From the NCBI GenBank assembly GCA_963645165.1, contig CAVIQT010000032.1:1-13950 (forward strand): a DNA stretch of 13,950 nucleotides, written 5' to 3'. The notes under the pieces are model-generated. The model was given only the letters and a program-made list of their open reading frames with translations. It was not told the DNA's origin and ran no database searches. Made by a program: the position numbers and the translations under genes. Below, one piece after another: positions 6,785 to 13,950 of this stretch; position 1 is the stretch's first letter; each line of letters opens with the position of its first letter. Origin of the DNA: CAG-533 sp963645165 (GTDB lineage: Bacteria; Bacillota_I; Bacilli_A; RF39; UBA660).

Positions 6785-7251
6785 GATTCACCATTGTTTT
6801 TTGTCCAAGATATTATTGTAGCGTTACTTTTTTTGTAACCCATGATAGGAAATGTATCATCATCTTTTTTATCAAAGGTAAAGTTAATATCATAGAAGTT
6901 TTTTTCATCTTCGGTTAGTTTTTCTAAAGATTTAATAGCGATAGATTCAGCATCGGTAGTTTTTCCATCTTTTAGAGTTGTTGTAATATATATTATTTTT
7001 CCTTTAATGTTTATTACTACTGATTCAACTTTATCATTTTCTTTTATGAATGAAGCAATTTCTTCTTTATGTTCATCTGTTATTTGGACATTTTCTATAC
7101 CATCTAAGCGATTGCCATAGGAGTCTGTTTTTGTTTGTTCAACAAAGTATACGACAAAGGCAGCGATGATAAGCGCTATACAAAAAAGACTTATAGCCAT
7201 TAATATACAGTATATACGATTGTTTTGGTAGAACCCCTTAATTTTACTCAT
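6781..7251 (-). CDS. Membrane-anchored protein of unknown family, first gene of sensor operon
   Basis: I do not recognise this 156-residue protein. It has a basic N-terminus (MSKIKGFYQNNR), one long hydrophobic helix (about 13-37) and a roughly 118-residue hydrophilic domain that should face outward. That domain alternates predicted strands and helices: VESVVINIKGKIIYITTTL (about 75-93) looks like a beta hairpin, an alpha helix rich in A, I, K and L follows, and then YDINFTF and FPIMGYK. There is no lipobox cysteine, so it is an anchored membrane protein, not a lipoprotein. GAGGTGA lies 6 bases before the ATG at 7251. Its stop overlaps the start of the tandem-binding-domain sensor (ATGA), and a good promoter lies just upstream. 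This suggests that it acts with the sensor, perhaps as an outer-face partner; that is inference from gene order only. Confidence 0.8.
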   Translation of the reverse strand: MSKIKGFYQNNRIYCILMAISLFCIALIIAAFVVYFVEQTKTDSYGNRLDGIENVQITDEHKEEIASFIKENDKVESVVINIKGKIIYITTTLKDGKTTDAESIAIKSLEKLTEDEKNFYDINFTFDKKDDDTFPIMGYKKSNATIISWTKNNGES

Positions 7252-7271
7252 TTTCTTTCACCTCGCTAATA

Positions 7272-7300
7272 ATTATACTATACATAAATTCATATTTCAA
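7272..7300 (-). promoter_or_regulatory. Strong sigma-A-type promoter of the sensor operon
   Basis: TTGAAA (7295-7300) and TATAAT (7272-7277) are separated by exactly 17 bases, matching the vegetative consensus at 11 of 12 positions. The -10 ends 20 bases upstream of the ATG of the small membrane protein, leaving a short leader with GAGGTGA. It sits in the 64-base gap after ligA, so the three membrane genes can be transcribed independently of the repair genes. Confidence 0.8.
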
Positions 7301-7315
7301 ACATACTTTAATTGA

Positions 7316-9289
7316 TTAATAATTTAGCTTTTTATCAAATTCTTCTTCAGTCCAAATAGGAATATTTAATTCTTTGGCTTTATCATATTTGCTTCCAGCG
7401 TTTTCACCTACTATAACTGCGTAGGTATTTTTAGTAACTGATGTGCTCCATAAGCCACCATTTTCTTCAATAATATTTTGTACTTCATCTCTGGTATATT
7501 TTTTTAAAGTTCCAGTTACTACTATTCTTTTACCTGCTAGTTCTTCATTTTCTTTAATGCTAGTGCCATGATAGTTAAAGTTTACTCCTATGTCTTTTAG
7601 GTTATTTATTAGATTAATATTATCTACATTACTGAAAAAGGCTTTTATATTTTGAGCAAGGATTAAACCAATATCAGGAATGGCAGTTAATTCTTCTAGA
7701 GATGCTTTTTGAAGAGAATCAATATTTGAATATTTACGGGCTAAGAGTTTTGCATTTTTTTCACCAATACCTTTAATACCAATGGCAAAAAGTATTTTTT
7801 CTAAAGAGTTATGTTTAGAGTTTTCAATATTTTCTAGTAATTTATTAACACTTTTATCTCCAAATCCTTCTAATTCAATAAGGTCTTCTTTTTTATCTTT
7901 TAAATTATATATGTCAATAATATTTTTAATGATTCCCATATTATAAAAATCTTCTATTATTCTTTCTCCTAGACCTTCAATATTCATGGCTTTACGATCA
8001 GCAAAGTGAATTAGGGATTCAATATTTCGTGCTGGGCATAAATCATTTGGACATTTATAGTCAATTTGGGATTCGGTCGCTACTAGTAAAGTATCACATA
8101 TTGGGCATCTTTCTGGCATAATAAATGGTTTTTCATTTCCAGTTCTATCTGCTACAACTGGCCCAACTACTTCAGGAATTACATCACCAGCTTTATGAAC
8201 TAAAATGTTATCACCTATAAGTAAGTTTTTATCTATAATATATTGTTTATTATGTAAGGTTGCTCTTCTTACAGTTGATCCCATAATTTTAACGGGATCA
8301 AAAATAGCATTAGGTGTTATTAATCCAGTACGACCAACAGTGCATACTATATCATTTAATTTGGTTTTTACTTCTTCGGCTGGGAATTTATACGCAATTA
8401 CCCATTTAGGGTATTTAGCAGTATTTCCTAGTTCTCTTTGCATATGAATATCATTTACTTTTATTACAATTCCATCTATTTCATATGGTAATTCTTCCCT
8501 ATGTAAAGTCCAATAGTTAATGTAATCTAAAATTTCTTCTATAGTATTTACTTTCTTTATATTAGGATTTACTGAAAATCCCCACTTTTTTAAATCCATT
8601 AAGGCTTCATAATGAGTTCTTTTATCGGTTGTTGGGACATGGTATATAAATGTGTCTAAGTTTCTTTGTTTAGCAATAGAGCTATCTAGTTGTCTGATAC
8701 TTCCAGCAGCAGCATTACGAGGATTTTGAAAAAGGTTTTCATTATTTTTAGCGCGTTCTTCATTAATTTTTATAAAGCTTTTTTTAGGCATATATATTTC
8801 ACCACGAACTTCAATAGTGATGGGTTCATTAAGTCTTAGAGGAACACTTTTAATAGTTTTAACATTATGAGTTATGTCTTCTCCTACTACACCATTACCT
8901 CTTGTTGCGGCACTTTTAAAGTAACCATTTTCATATTGAAGTGATACTGCCATACCATCTATTTTTAGTTCACATACATAACTAAGGTTAGGAAATTCTT
9001 TTCTAATTCTTTCATCAAATGCGACTATTTCTGATTCATTAAATACATCAGCAATACTAAACATTGGTACTTTGTGATTAACCTTTTTAAATTCATTAAT
9101 TATTTCACCGCCAATTTTTTCTGATGGAGAATCTGGTCTTTTAATTTCTGGGTATTTATCTTCAATATCTAATAATTCGCTCATTAAATTATCATATTCA
9201 CGGTCAGTAATACTAGGATTATCTAATGTGTAATATTCATAATTGGCTTTTTCTATTAATTTTATTAATTCATCATATCTTTCTTTCAT
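7316..9289 (-). CDS. ligA: NAD-dependent DNA ligase LigA
   Basis: LigA seals nicks in duplex DNA during replication and repair, using NAD as the AMP donor. The 657-residue protein is complete, close to the usual 660-670. In order it shows the Ia domain with NYEYYTLDNPSITDREYD (16-33), the adenylation domain with the AMP-accepting lysine K109 in CELKIDG, GRTGLITP in the OB-fold region (319-326), a zinc finger with C395, C398, C413 and C418, helix-hairpin-helix repeats (for example GIKGIGEKNAK, about 504-523), and a C-terminal BRCT domain starting at LAGKRIVVTGTL (594). The usual TRGDG motif reads TRGNG (129-133). Start ATG 9289 has AAAGGA nine bases upstream. It follows pcrA with one ATPase gene between; in many Firmicutes pcrA and ligA are adjacent. 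No clear terminator is seen after it. Confidence 0.98.
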   Translation of the reverse strand: MKERYDELIKLIEKANYEYYTLDNPSITDREYDNLMSELLDIEDKYPEIKRPDSPSEKIGGEIINEFKKVNHKVPMFSIADVFNESEIVAFDERIRKEFPNLSYVCELKIDGMAVSLQYENGYFKSAATRGNGVVGEDITHNVKTIKSVPLRLNEPITIEVRGEIYMPKKSFIKINEERAKNNENLFQNPRNAAAGSIRQLDSSIAKQRNLDTFIYHVPTTDKRTHYEALMDLKKWGFSVNPNIKKVNTIEEILDYINYWTLHREELPYEIDGIVIKVNDIHMQRELGNTAKYPKWVIAYKFPAEEVKTKLNDIVCTVGRTGLITPNAIFDPVKIMGSTVRRATLHNKQYIIDKNLLIGDNILVHKAGDVIPEVVGPVVADRTGNEKPFIMPERCPICDTLLVATESQIDYKCPNDLCPARNIESLIHFADRKAMNIEGLGERIIEDFYNMGIIKNIIDIYNLKDKKEDLIELEGFGDKSVNKLLENIENSKHNSLEKILFAIGIKGIGEKNAKLLARKYSNIDSLQKASLEELTAIPDIGLILAQNIKAFFSNVDNINLINNLKDIGVNFNYHGTSIKENEELAGKRIVVTGTLKKYTRDEVQNIIEENGGLWSTSVTKNTYAVIVGENAGSKYDKAKELNIPIWTEEEFDKKLNY

Positions 9290-9309
9290 ATTGCATCATC
9301 CTTTAATAC

Positions 9310-9338
9310 ATTATATCTCATTATTATTTCTTTTATAA
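9310..9338 (-). promoter_or_regulatory. Possible secondary promoter before ligA
   Basis: A TATAAT (9310-9315) lies in the 63-base gap between the ATPase gene and ligA, with only a weak TTATAA (9333-9338) at 17-base spacing. The start point would be near 9303, leaving a leader of about 14 bases that barely contains the AAAGGA ribosome binding site. ligA may therefore be expressed both from here and by read-through from pcrA. Confidence 0.3.
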
Positions 9339-9352
9339 AGAAAAAGAATATA

Positions 9353-10201
9353 TTATTTGAAATCTTTATCATGTTCTTTAAAAAAATCATAATATATTCT
9401 TACATTTGGTAGTTCACTATATTTTTGCACACTTGCTGGTACTAAATCTAAATTATATACAGTAGCATCATTTAATGATAGTAAAAAGGGAGAATGAGTA
9501 GAAATAATAAACTGGCAATTGTAAAATCTTGCTGAGTCTTCAATGTATTTTTTTAATTTTATTTGATTTTCGGCAGACAAACTATTTTCCGGTTCATCTA
9601 AAATATATATACCATTTTCCGTTATGTTTTTTTCCCAATACGATAAAGCTGATTCTCCATTTGATTGTTCAATTATATTATTATTTGAAAGTCTTTCGCG
9701 TATATATTTAGACATAGATTTACTTTTAGAGTCAACTACATCTTTTAATTTAAAATAATCACTCAAATTATAATTATCAGTATTAAAACGATTTTCTAGC
9801 CACTCTTCAGATAACTCGGCTTTTTTGCGATGAACATTAGAATTAATTGCTCTAATGTCTAACAAACAATCAAATATATCATCACTGGATATAAATTTTA
9901 CTTCCGTGGGAAATTTGGCCATTTCGTAATCACATAATTCCACATATTTATCAAAAATACTTCCTTTTTTAATGTAGTTATTTCTCGTAGCATCTATTTT
10001 ATCTGCGATAATATTTAGTAAAGTTGTTTTTCCCGAACCATTGCCGCCATAAAAGCAGGTAATAGGGTCGAAATAAATTTTTTCTAACTTTTTTTCAGAA
10101 AAGATACCTAGAGGATAATTATTATTATGAATTGTTCTCCTATCTAAACATCCCAGTTCTTTACTATAATTTAATAAATTAAAACTTTTTAAATATACCA
10201 T
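9353..10201 (-). CDS. Stand-alone ABC-type/AAA family ATPase (COG3910-like)
   Basis: This 282-residue soluble ATPase has the SMC/ABC nucleotide-binding plan: Walker A GGNGSGKT (52-59), a variable helical insert (about 75-175), an ABC-signature-like SNGES (180-184), Walker B IYILDEPE (198-205) followed by a D-loop-like SLSAENQ, and the switch histidine H236 in ISTHSPFLLS. It has no membrane part and no long coiled coil, so it is neither a transporter nor RecF/RecN. It resembles the predicted ATPases of COG3910, whose role is unknown; OLD-type nucleases are related but carry a Toprim domain that is absent here. AGGAGG lies 4 bases before the ATG. It begins 21 bases after pcrA and precedes ligA. 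Codons such as GGC, TCG, CCC and ACC cluster around the Walker A region, unlike its neighbours, suggesting later acquisition. Confidence 0.88.
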   Translation of the reverse strand: MVYLKSFNLLNYSKELGCLDRRTIHNNNYPLGIFSEKKLEKIYFDPITCFYGGNGSGKTTLLNIIADKIDATRNNYIKKGSIFDKYVELCDYEMAKFPTEVKFISSDDIFDCLLDIRAINSNVHRKKAELSEEWLENRFNTDNYNLSDYFKLKDVVDSKSKSMSKYIRERLSNNNIIEQSNGESALSYWEKNITENGIYILDEPENSLSAENQIKLKKYIEDSARFYNCQFIISTHSPFLLSLNDATVYNLDLVPASVQKYSELPNVRIYYDFFKEHDKDFK

Positions 10202-10222
10202 AGTCCCTCCTGTTTTATACTT

Positions 10223-12292
10223 TTATATTTTCTTAATACTTTTGTGATTTTTCATCAGTTTTCTTACACCAGATTTAAAGGCAATGGAAATAAGCGTGCC
10301 TTCATCTTTTACTACTACGCCAATACCAAATTGATCATGAGAAACAACGTCTCCTTCTTTTATCATGCTGTTATCAGTAATTAGGGATTCTTTATTTATA
10401 ATTTTTTGTTCATTTTTTAATTCATCTTTTTCTAGTAAATCATCAGTTATTTCATTTATAAATCTTGATGGCATATTCATATTATCTTTACCATAAAGCA
10501 TTCTTCTTTTAGCATTAGTTAGATATAGTCTTTCTTTAGCGCGGGTTATTCCAACGTAACATAAACGTCTTTCTTCTTCAATGTTATCTTCCATTAAAGA
10601 CATATTATGAGGAAATATTCCTTCTTCCATACCGACTAAAAATACTACTTTAAACTCTAATCCTTTCGCACTATGTAAAGTCATAAGTGTTACTACATTT
10701 CCATCTTCAGTGTGGTTAGAAACATCGGCAATTAGAGATATTTCATCTAGGAAATCATTTAGGTTAACATTTCCGGTACGTTCTTCATAGTTTGCGGTAA
10801 TACTTTTAAATTCCATTAAATTTTCTAGTCTAGTTTCATCTTCAATTGATTTTGAAGATTCTAATTCTGCTTTTATTTTAGTATCCATTAATACTTCATC
10901 TATTAACTCAGTTAGTGATAAACTTTCTGATTTATTTTTTAAGTTTTCTATTAAGTTTTTAAATTCTAATTCTTTTTTACTTTCTAAGGCTTCAAACATA
11001 GAAATATTATTTTCTCTTGCTCTTTTTTCAATATCAATGATGGTTGTATCACCGATACCTCGCTTAGGTACATTTATAATGCGGCGAAGACTTATTTCAT
11101 CATTTTGATTATTAATTAGTCTTAAGTAACTTATTAAGTCTTTAATTTCTTTACGCCCATAAAAGTAAAAACTACCATATACTTTATAAGGTATACCTTT
11201 ATTTAAGAAGACTTCTTCAATAGCGCGCGACTGGGCATTAGTACGATAAAGAATGGCGATATCACTTGGATTATATCCATTATTTAATAAGTTATTTATT
11301 TCATCAATTACTAACGCTATTTCATGTTTTTCATCGTATGAGCGCATATATTTTATTTTAACTCCATCACCATTATCTGAGTATAATTTTAAGTTTTTTC
11401 TTTCTTTATTATGGCTTATTACTTCATTAGCGGCTTTTAATATAGTATTGGTACTACGATAATTGTGTTCTAATTTTATAACTGTACAGTTTTTAAAATC
11501 GTGTTCAAAGTTAATGATATTACGATAGTCTGCTTGTCTAAATGCATATATACTTTGATTCATATCACCTACTACAAAAATATTTTTATATTTATTAGAT
11601 AATAAGACAGATAATTTATATTGTACAGGATTGGTATCTTGGTACTCATCTATTAAAATATATTTATAGCGTTCTTGGTATTTTTCTAATATATCATGAT
11701 TTTGAGATAATAAGTTAACTGGTAATAATAGCAAGTCATCAAAATCTACCGATGCACTTTCTAAAAGTAATTCATTATAACGATGATATAGTTCGACTAC
11801 GACTTTATCCATTGGGGTATTAAATAGTTTATTAAGAGAAATGTCATTTAACATTTGATTTTTAATAAAACTAATTCTATTTCTTATATAAGATGGGTTA
11901 TATTGTTTTGAATCTAAATTTTTTTCTTTTAATATTTTTTTTATAACAGTAGTAGTGTCTTCACTATCTATAATATTAAAATTAGAAGGCAAATTAAAAA
12001 AATTATGATTTTCTCTTATTATTCTTAGGCCTAGTGAGTGAAATGTCCCTATAAATGATGAAACTTCCCCTACTAATAAATTTACTCGATCACGCATTTC
12101 TTTAGCTGCTTTATTGGTAAAAGTTATTGCTAGAATGTTATAGTCGTTTATTCCTTCGTTTATTAAATAGGCGATGCGGGTTGTTAAAACTTTGGTTTTA
12201 CCAGAACCAGCTCCAGCCATAACTAATACTGGGCCATCTATTTGCATAACTGCTCTTTTTTGTTCATTATTTAAGTTTTGTAAAATATCCAT
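10223..12292 (-). CDS. pcrA: ATP-dependent DNA helicase PcrA/UvrD
   Basis: PcrA is a superfamily 1A 3'-5' helicase for nucleotide excision repair, rolling-circle plasmid replication and removal of RecA and RNA polymerase. The 689-residue protein is complete, somewhat shorter than B. subtilis PcrA. Visible motifs are the Q motif LNNEQKRAV (7-15), Walker A AGAGSGKT (26-33), ITFTNKAAKEM (56-66), DEYQDTN (215-221), VGDMNQSIYAF (241-251), EHNYRST (275-281), TLHSAKGLEF (538-547) and YVGITRAKERLYL (579-591). The C-terminal Tudor-like domain (about 644-689, GDVVSHDQFGIGVV) binds RNA polymerase in relatives. The segment normally reading FRGAD or WRGAD is FRQAD here (Q253). AAAGGAG lies 6 bases before the ATG. 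It heads a pcrA-ATPase-ligA unit behind an extended -10 promoter. Confidence 0.98.
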   Translation of the reverse strand: MDILQNLNNEQKRAVMQIDGPVLVMAGAGSGKTKVLTTRIAYLINEGINDYNILAITFTNKAAKEMRDRVNLLVGEVSSFIGTFHSLGLRIIRENHNFFNLPSNFNIIDSEDTTTVIKKILKEKNLDSKQYNPSYIRNRISFIKNQMLNDISLNKLFNTPMDKVVVELYHRYNELLLESASVDFDDLLLLPVNLLSQNHDILEKYQERYKYILIDEYQDTNPVQYKLSVLLSNKYKNIFVVGDMNQSIYAFRQADYRNIINFEHDFKNCTVIKLEHNYRSTNTILKAANEVISHNKERKNLKLYSDNGDGVKIKYMRSYDEKHEIALVIDEINNLLNNGYNPSDIAILYRTNAQSRAIEEVFLNKGIPYKVYGSFYFYGRKEIKDLISYLRLINNQNDEISLRRIINVPKRGIGDTTIIDIEKRARENNISMFEALESKKELEFKNLIENLKNKSESLSLTELIDEVLMDTKIKAELESSKSIEDETRLENLMEFKSITANYEERTGNVNLNDFLDEISLIADVSNHTEDGNVVTLMTLHSAKGLEFKVVFLVGMEEGIFPHNMSLMEDNIEEERRLCYVGITRAKERLYLTNAKRRMLYGKDNMNMPSRFINEITDDLLEKDELKNEQKIINKESLITDNSMIKEGDVVSHDQFGIGVVVKDEGTLISIAFKSGVRKLMKNHKSIKKI

Positions 12293-12321
12293 TGTGTACT
12301 CCTTTATTTCTTTATAAATAA

Positions 12322-12330
12322 ATTATATCA
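12322..12330 (-). promoter_or_regulatory. Extended -10 promoter of pcrA
   Basis: TGATATAAT on the minus strand combines a perfect TATAAT (12322-12327) with an upstream TGn extension. The -35 position (12345-12350, TTTTCT) is poor, as is common for extended -10 promoters. It lies 29 bases upstream of the pcrA ATG and downstream of the terminator of the regulator gene. The rest of the intergenic stretch is AT-rich without further recognisable signals. Confidence 0.65.
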
Positions 12331-12405
12331 TTAATTGTTAATAAAGAAAAGAAAAATATACAAACATTTGTACTTTTTATAAGAAGTTTTTGAAATATTA
12401 TAAAG

Positions 12406-12432
12406 AAAAAAGATACTTCATTTAGCATCTTT
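12406..12432 (-). terminator. Terminator of the XRE regulator gene
   Basis: Arms 12409-12417 and 12424-12432 form a 9-bp stem around a 6-base loop, followed by six T on the minus strand (12411-12406). One pair is G-U on the minus strand but A-C on the plus strand, which fits minus-strand use. It lies 12 bases after the regulator's stop codon. Confidence 0.82.
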
Positions 12433-12444
12433 AAGTATGTGTTT

Positions 12445-13416
12445 TTATAAAAATTTATTTATATCTTTGATAATTCCTTGAGCATATAGTTTGTATAACA
12501 TCTTTTCAAAATTATATGCTTCTTCAATATAAATATTTTCTTTTTTGTTATTCTTGTTGATATCAATATTTAAATATTTAGCACAGCTTGGTGTTATTAT
12601 TTCACAAGCTTGTAATCTTTTAATAATATTTTTGTAACTTACTTTATAACGATTAGAATATATATCTATTTCTTTAAAATCAATTTTCACACGATTTTTA
12701 CCAAATTCACTTATTAAAGAGCCACGAGGTATTAAAAGAGATAAAGCGAAATTAGTAGTTATTGCATCTTTATTACGATCTGCTTTTATTAATAATTCTC
12801 CTAAGAATTTAGCAATAGTGTATCTTTGTTCATAGCCATTATCAGCTTGAGGAACTGCAATAACGGGAATTCCATTAATGTTTTCATAAAATCCGATAAA
12901 TTCATTAGTGTTTTCATCTTTAGGTATAGTTATTAAGATAATACCATTAGTTTCTAGTAAGTATGCTAAGTCATGTAGTGGTGAATCTAGAGGTATTGTA
13001 AAAAAGATGCGTAGTTTAGTTGCTAATTTTTCAGCTTCTTCTGGTGTTTCGATTATGTGAACACCAAATTTATTTTGAAGAGTTATATTAGATAATTTTA
13101 ATAGTTCAAAATAGTCATTAATTTTTTTACTTATTATGTCATGAATTCTTTCTTGTTTAACGAAGCTTGCTTTTAGGCTACACTGAAAATTATCAAATTT
13201 AATATCACATACAGTACCTGTATCTAATAATTGTTCAATATCACATTTGTATATTTTAGCGAATGCTTCCATACGTGATAGGCTTGGTGTCATTTGGTTA
13301 GTTTCATATTTTAAAATAGATGGTGCACTTACGCCTATTTTTTTACCTGCTGCATTCATTGATAACCCATTTTTTATTCTATAGACTCTTAGGTTGTCCC
13401 CAATTGTTTTTTTCAT
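12445..13416 (-). CDS. XRE regulator with a degenerate ImmA/IrrE-like domain
   Basis: This 323-residue protein begins with an XRE helix-turn-helix (about 7-64: NLRVYRIKNGLSMNAAGKKI, then SAPSILKYETNQMTPSLSRM). After a linker comes a region with the layout of ImmA/IrrE metallopeptidases (about 145-275): the strands IGFYENINGIPVIAV (174-188), then QRYTIAKFLGELLI (197-210) and NFALSLLIPR (222-231). In active members the helix reads FTLAHELGH; here H, E and H of HExxH are replaced by K203, F204 and E207, and the third-ligand glutamate before the N-F-A motif is also absent. The domain is probably a ligand sensor without protease activity. Relatives with this architecture repress mobile or stress genes, but no target is visible here. 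The ATG at 13416 has AGGTGA upstream. It forms a single-gene unit with its own promoter and terminator. Confidence 0.85.
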   Translation of the reverse strand: MKKTIGDNLRVYRIKNGLSMNAAGKKIGVSAPSILKYETNQMTPSLSRMEAFAKIYKCDIEQLLDTGTVCDIKFDNFQCSLKASFVKQERIHDIISKKINDYFELLKLSNITLQNKFGVHIIETPEEAEKLATKLRIFFTIPLDSPLHDLAYLLETNGIILITIPKDENTNEFIGFYENINGIPVIAVPQADNGYEQRYTIAKFLGELLIKADRNKDAITTNFALSLLIPRGSLISEFGKNRVKIDFKEIDIYSNRYKVSYKNIIKRLQACEIITPSCAKYLNIDINKNNKKENIYIEEAYNFEKMLYKLYAQGIIKDINKFL

Positions 13417-13446
13417 ACTATCACCTGTTAATATCCTTCTAATTTG

Positions 13447-13475
13447 ATTCTAGCATTTTAACAACAGATTGTAAA
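13447..13475 (-). promoter_or_regulatory. Promoter of the XRE regulator gene
   Basis: TTTACA (13470-13475) and TAGAAT (13447-13452) are separated by 17 bases, each one mismatch from consensus, and the -10 carries a TGn extension (TGCTAGAAT). It starts 54 bases downstream, in transcription order, of the pheT stop and lies 30 bases upstream of the ATG. I saw no clear inverted repeat over it that would indicate autorepression. Confidence 0.75.
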
Positions 13476-13506
13476 TATTATTTTGATAGAAACTTTAATT
13501 AAATAG

Positions 13507-13534
13507 AAAAAAGTACCACTATAAAGTGATACTT
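13507..13534 (-). terminator. Terminator overlapping the end of pheT
   Basis: Arms 13511-13520 and 13525-13534 give a 10-bp stem with one G-U pair on the minus strand and a 4-base loop, followed by six T (13512-13507). The upstream arm is made by the last sense codons of pheT, and the stop codon falls in the loop and the start of the downstream arm. Confidence 0.85.
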
Positions 13535-13950
13535 AAGTTATTATCTACAATATATTTTATAAAGTTATTTTTAAATGTATTTAACTCTTCGCTTGTTAAA
13601 GTTTTTTCTTTAGAACCAACTTTAAAGCGAATAGTTATTTTTTTGATTTCTTTATTTTCATAAATATCTATTAATTCATGATTTAAAATAATATTATCTT
13701 GAAAGTTTTCTATTATTTTTGAAAATGTTTCATAATTCATAGTAATAGGGGTATTAATTGTATAATCTAAGTTAGTTGTTGGATATTTAGATACACCTTC
13801 ATAAATGAATGTATTTAGTGGTAACTTTTCAAAGATATCAAAGTTAATGTCAGCACAGATAAATGATTTCTTTTTACTTATAGAGTTATTATTAAATACA
13901 GTGATATAACCAATAACTTCATTATTAGCAATAATATTTAAAGATAAATC
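13519..13950 (-). CDS. pheT: Phenylalanyl-tRNA synthetase beta subunit, C-terminal part
   Basis: The frame is open from the right edge to the TAG at 13519, giving the last 143 residues of a protein that starts outside the window; the ATG at 13740 is internal. PheT forms the (alpha-beta)2 enzyme that charges tRNA-Phe. The final 90 or so residues match the FDX-ACB anticodon-binding domain: SKYPTTNLDYTI corresponds to the usual SKFPxxxRDLSL strand, then NHELIDIYENKEIKKITIRF corresponds to the fDvY...Sla-rl-f strands, and KTLTSEELN to the conserved T-L-T-D-E-E-V segment. The region before it (IGYITVFNNN and ICADINFDIFEKL) corresponds to the core domain that precedes FDX-ACB. The conserved RDL is NLD here, which is divergent but within what low-GC lineages show. 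A terminator overlaps its end. Confidence 0.88.
   Translation of the reverse strand, partial: DLSLNIIANNEVIGYITVFNNNSISKKKSFICADINFDIFEKLPLNTFIYEGVSKYPTTNLDYTINTPITMNYETFSKIIENFQDNIILNHELIDIYENKEIKKITIRFKVGSKEKTLTSEELNTFKNNFIKYIVDNNLSITL

Noticed and set aside
4751..7251. Active cyclic-di-GMP signalling module
   Set aside because: The only GGDEF-like domain has Asn at the essential acidic position and there is no phosphodiesterase or receptor domain nearby, so active synthesis is not supported.
9327..9343. Hairpin TTTCTTT-TAT-AAAGAAA after the ATPase gene as a terminator
   Set aside because: The stem is nearly all A-T pairs and no T-run follows on the minus strand; it is better explained by composition, with read-through into ligA likely.
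13519..13740. A separate 73-residue gene starting at the ATG at 13740
   Set aside because: The frame continues upstream without a stop to the window edge and encodes the preceding PheT region, so this ATG is internal to pheT.
1..13950. Mollicute genetic code with TGA read as tryptophan
   Set aside because: Tryptophan is encoded by TGG (for example near the end of the small membrane protein) and TGA serves as that gene's stop, so the standard bacterial code applies.

Overview
The window is a low-GC (roughly 30% by eye) bacterial chromosome segment in which every supported gene is on the minus strand. Standard-code TGG tryptophan codons and a TGA stop, AGGAGG-type ribosome binding sites, the pcrA/ligA pair, a TagO-type lipid-carrier enzyme and AT-rich hairpin terminators point to a Firmicute of the Bacilli or an uncultured relative close to the Mollicutes. 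This is inferred from style and gene content; no marker in the window fixes the species.

Read in the direction of transcription (right to left), the window opens with the C-terminal part of pheT (phenylalanyl-tRNA synthetase beta), closed by a terminator. A single-gene unit follows, with its own promoter and terminator: an XRE regulator fused to an ImmA/IrrE-like domain whose zinc motif is lost. Next comes a replication/repair unit, pcrA, a stand-alone ABC-type ATPase and ligA; pcrA and ligA are direct neighbours in many Firmicutes, so the ATPase looks inserted.

A strong promoter then drives a tightly overlapping three-gene membrane operon: a small membrane-anchored protein of unknown family, a sensor with two extracytoplasmic binding-protein-like domains and a degenerate GGDEF domain (DGNEF), and a YihY/BrkB membrane protein. 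The gene-poor stretch after it (about 3623-3897) holds two large hairpins and an AT-rich terminator. Beyond it lies a decayed HigBA-like toxin-antitoxin pair: two short genes with good ribosome binding sites, each keeping only part of its family's sequence.

The last unit is a cell-surface polysaccharide operon: tagO (sugar-1-phosphate transfer to undecaprenyl phosphate), a DPM-type family 2 glycosyltransferase, a DUF2304 membrane protein and a Wzx-like flippase that runs off the left edge. Together these would start a lipid-linked glycan, extend or decorate it, and move it across the membrane.

The most unusual items are the sensor operon with the DGNEF domain, the ATPase between pcrA and ligA, the regulator with a dead peptidase domain, and the toxin-antitoxin remnant. 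I found no complete new defence or mobile system, and no CRISPR array, tRNA, rRNA or insertion sequence.
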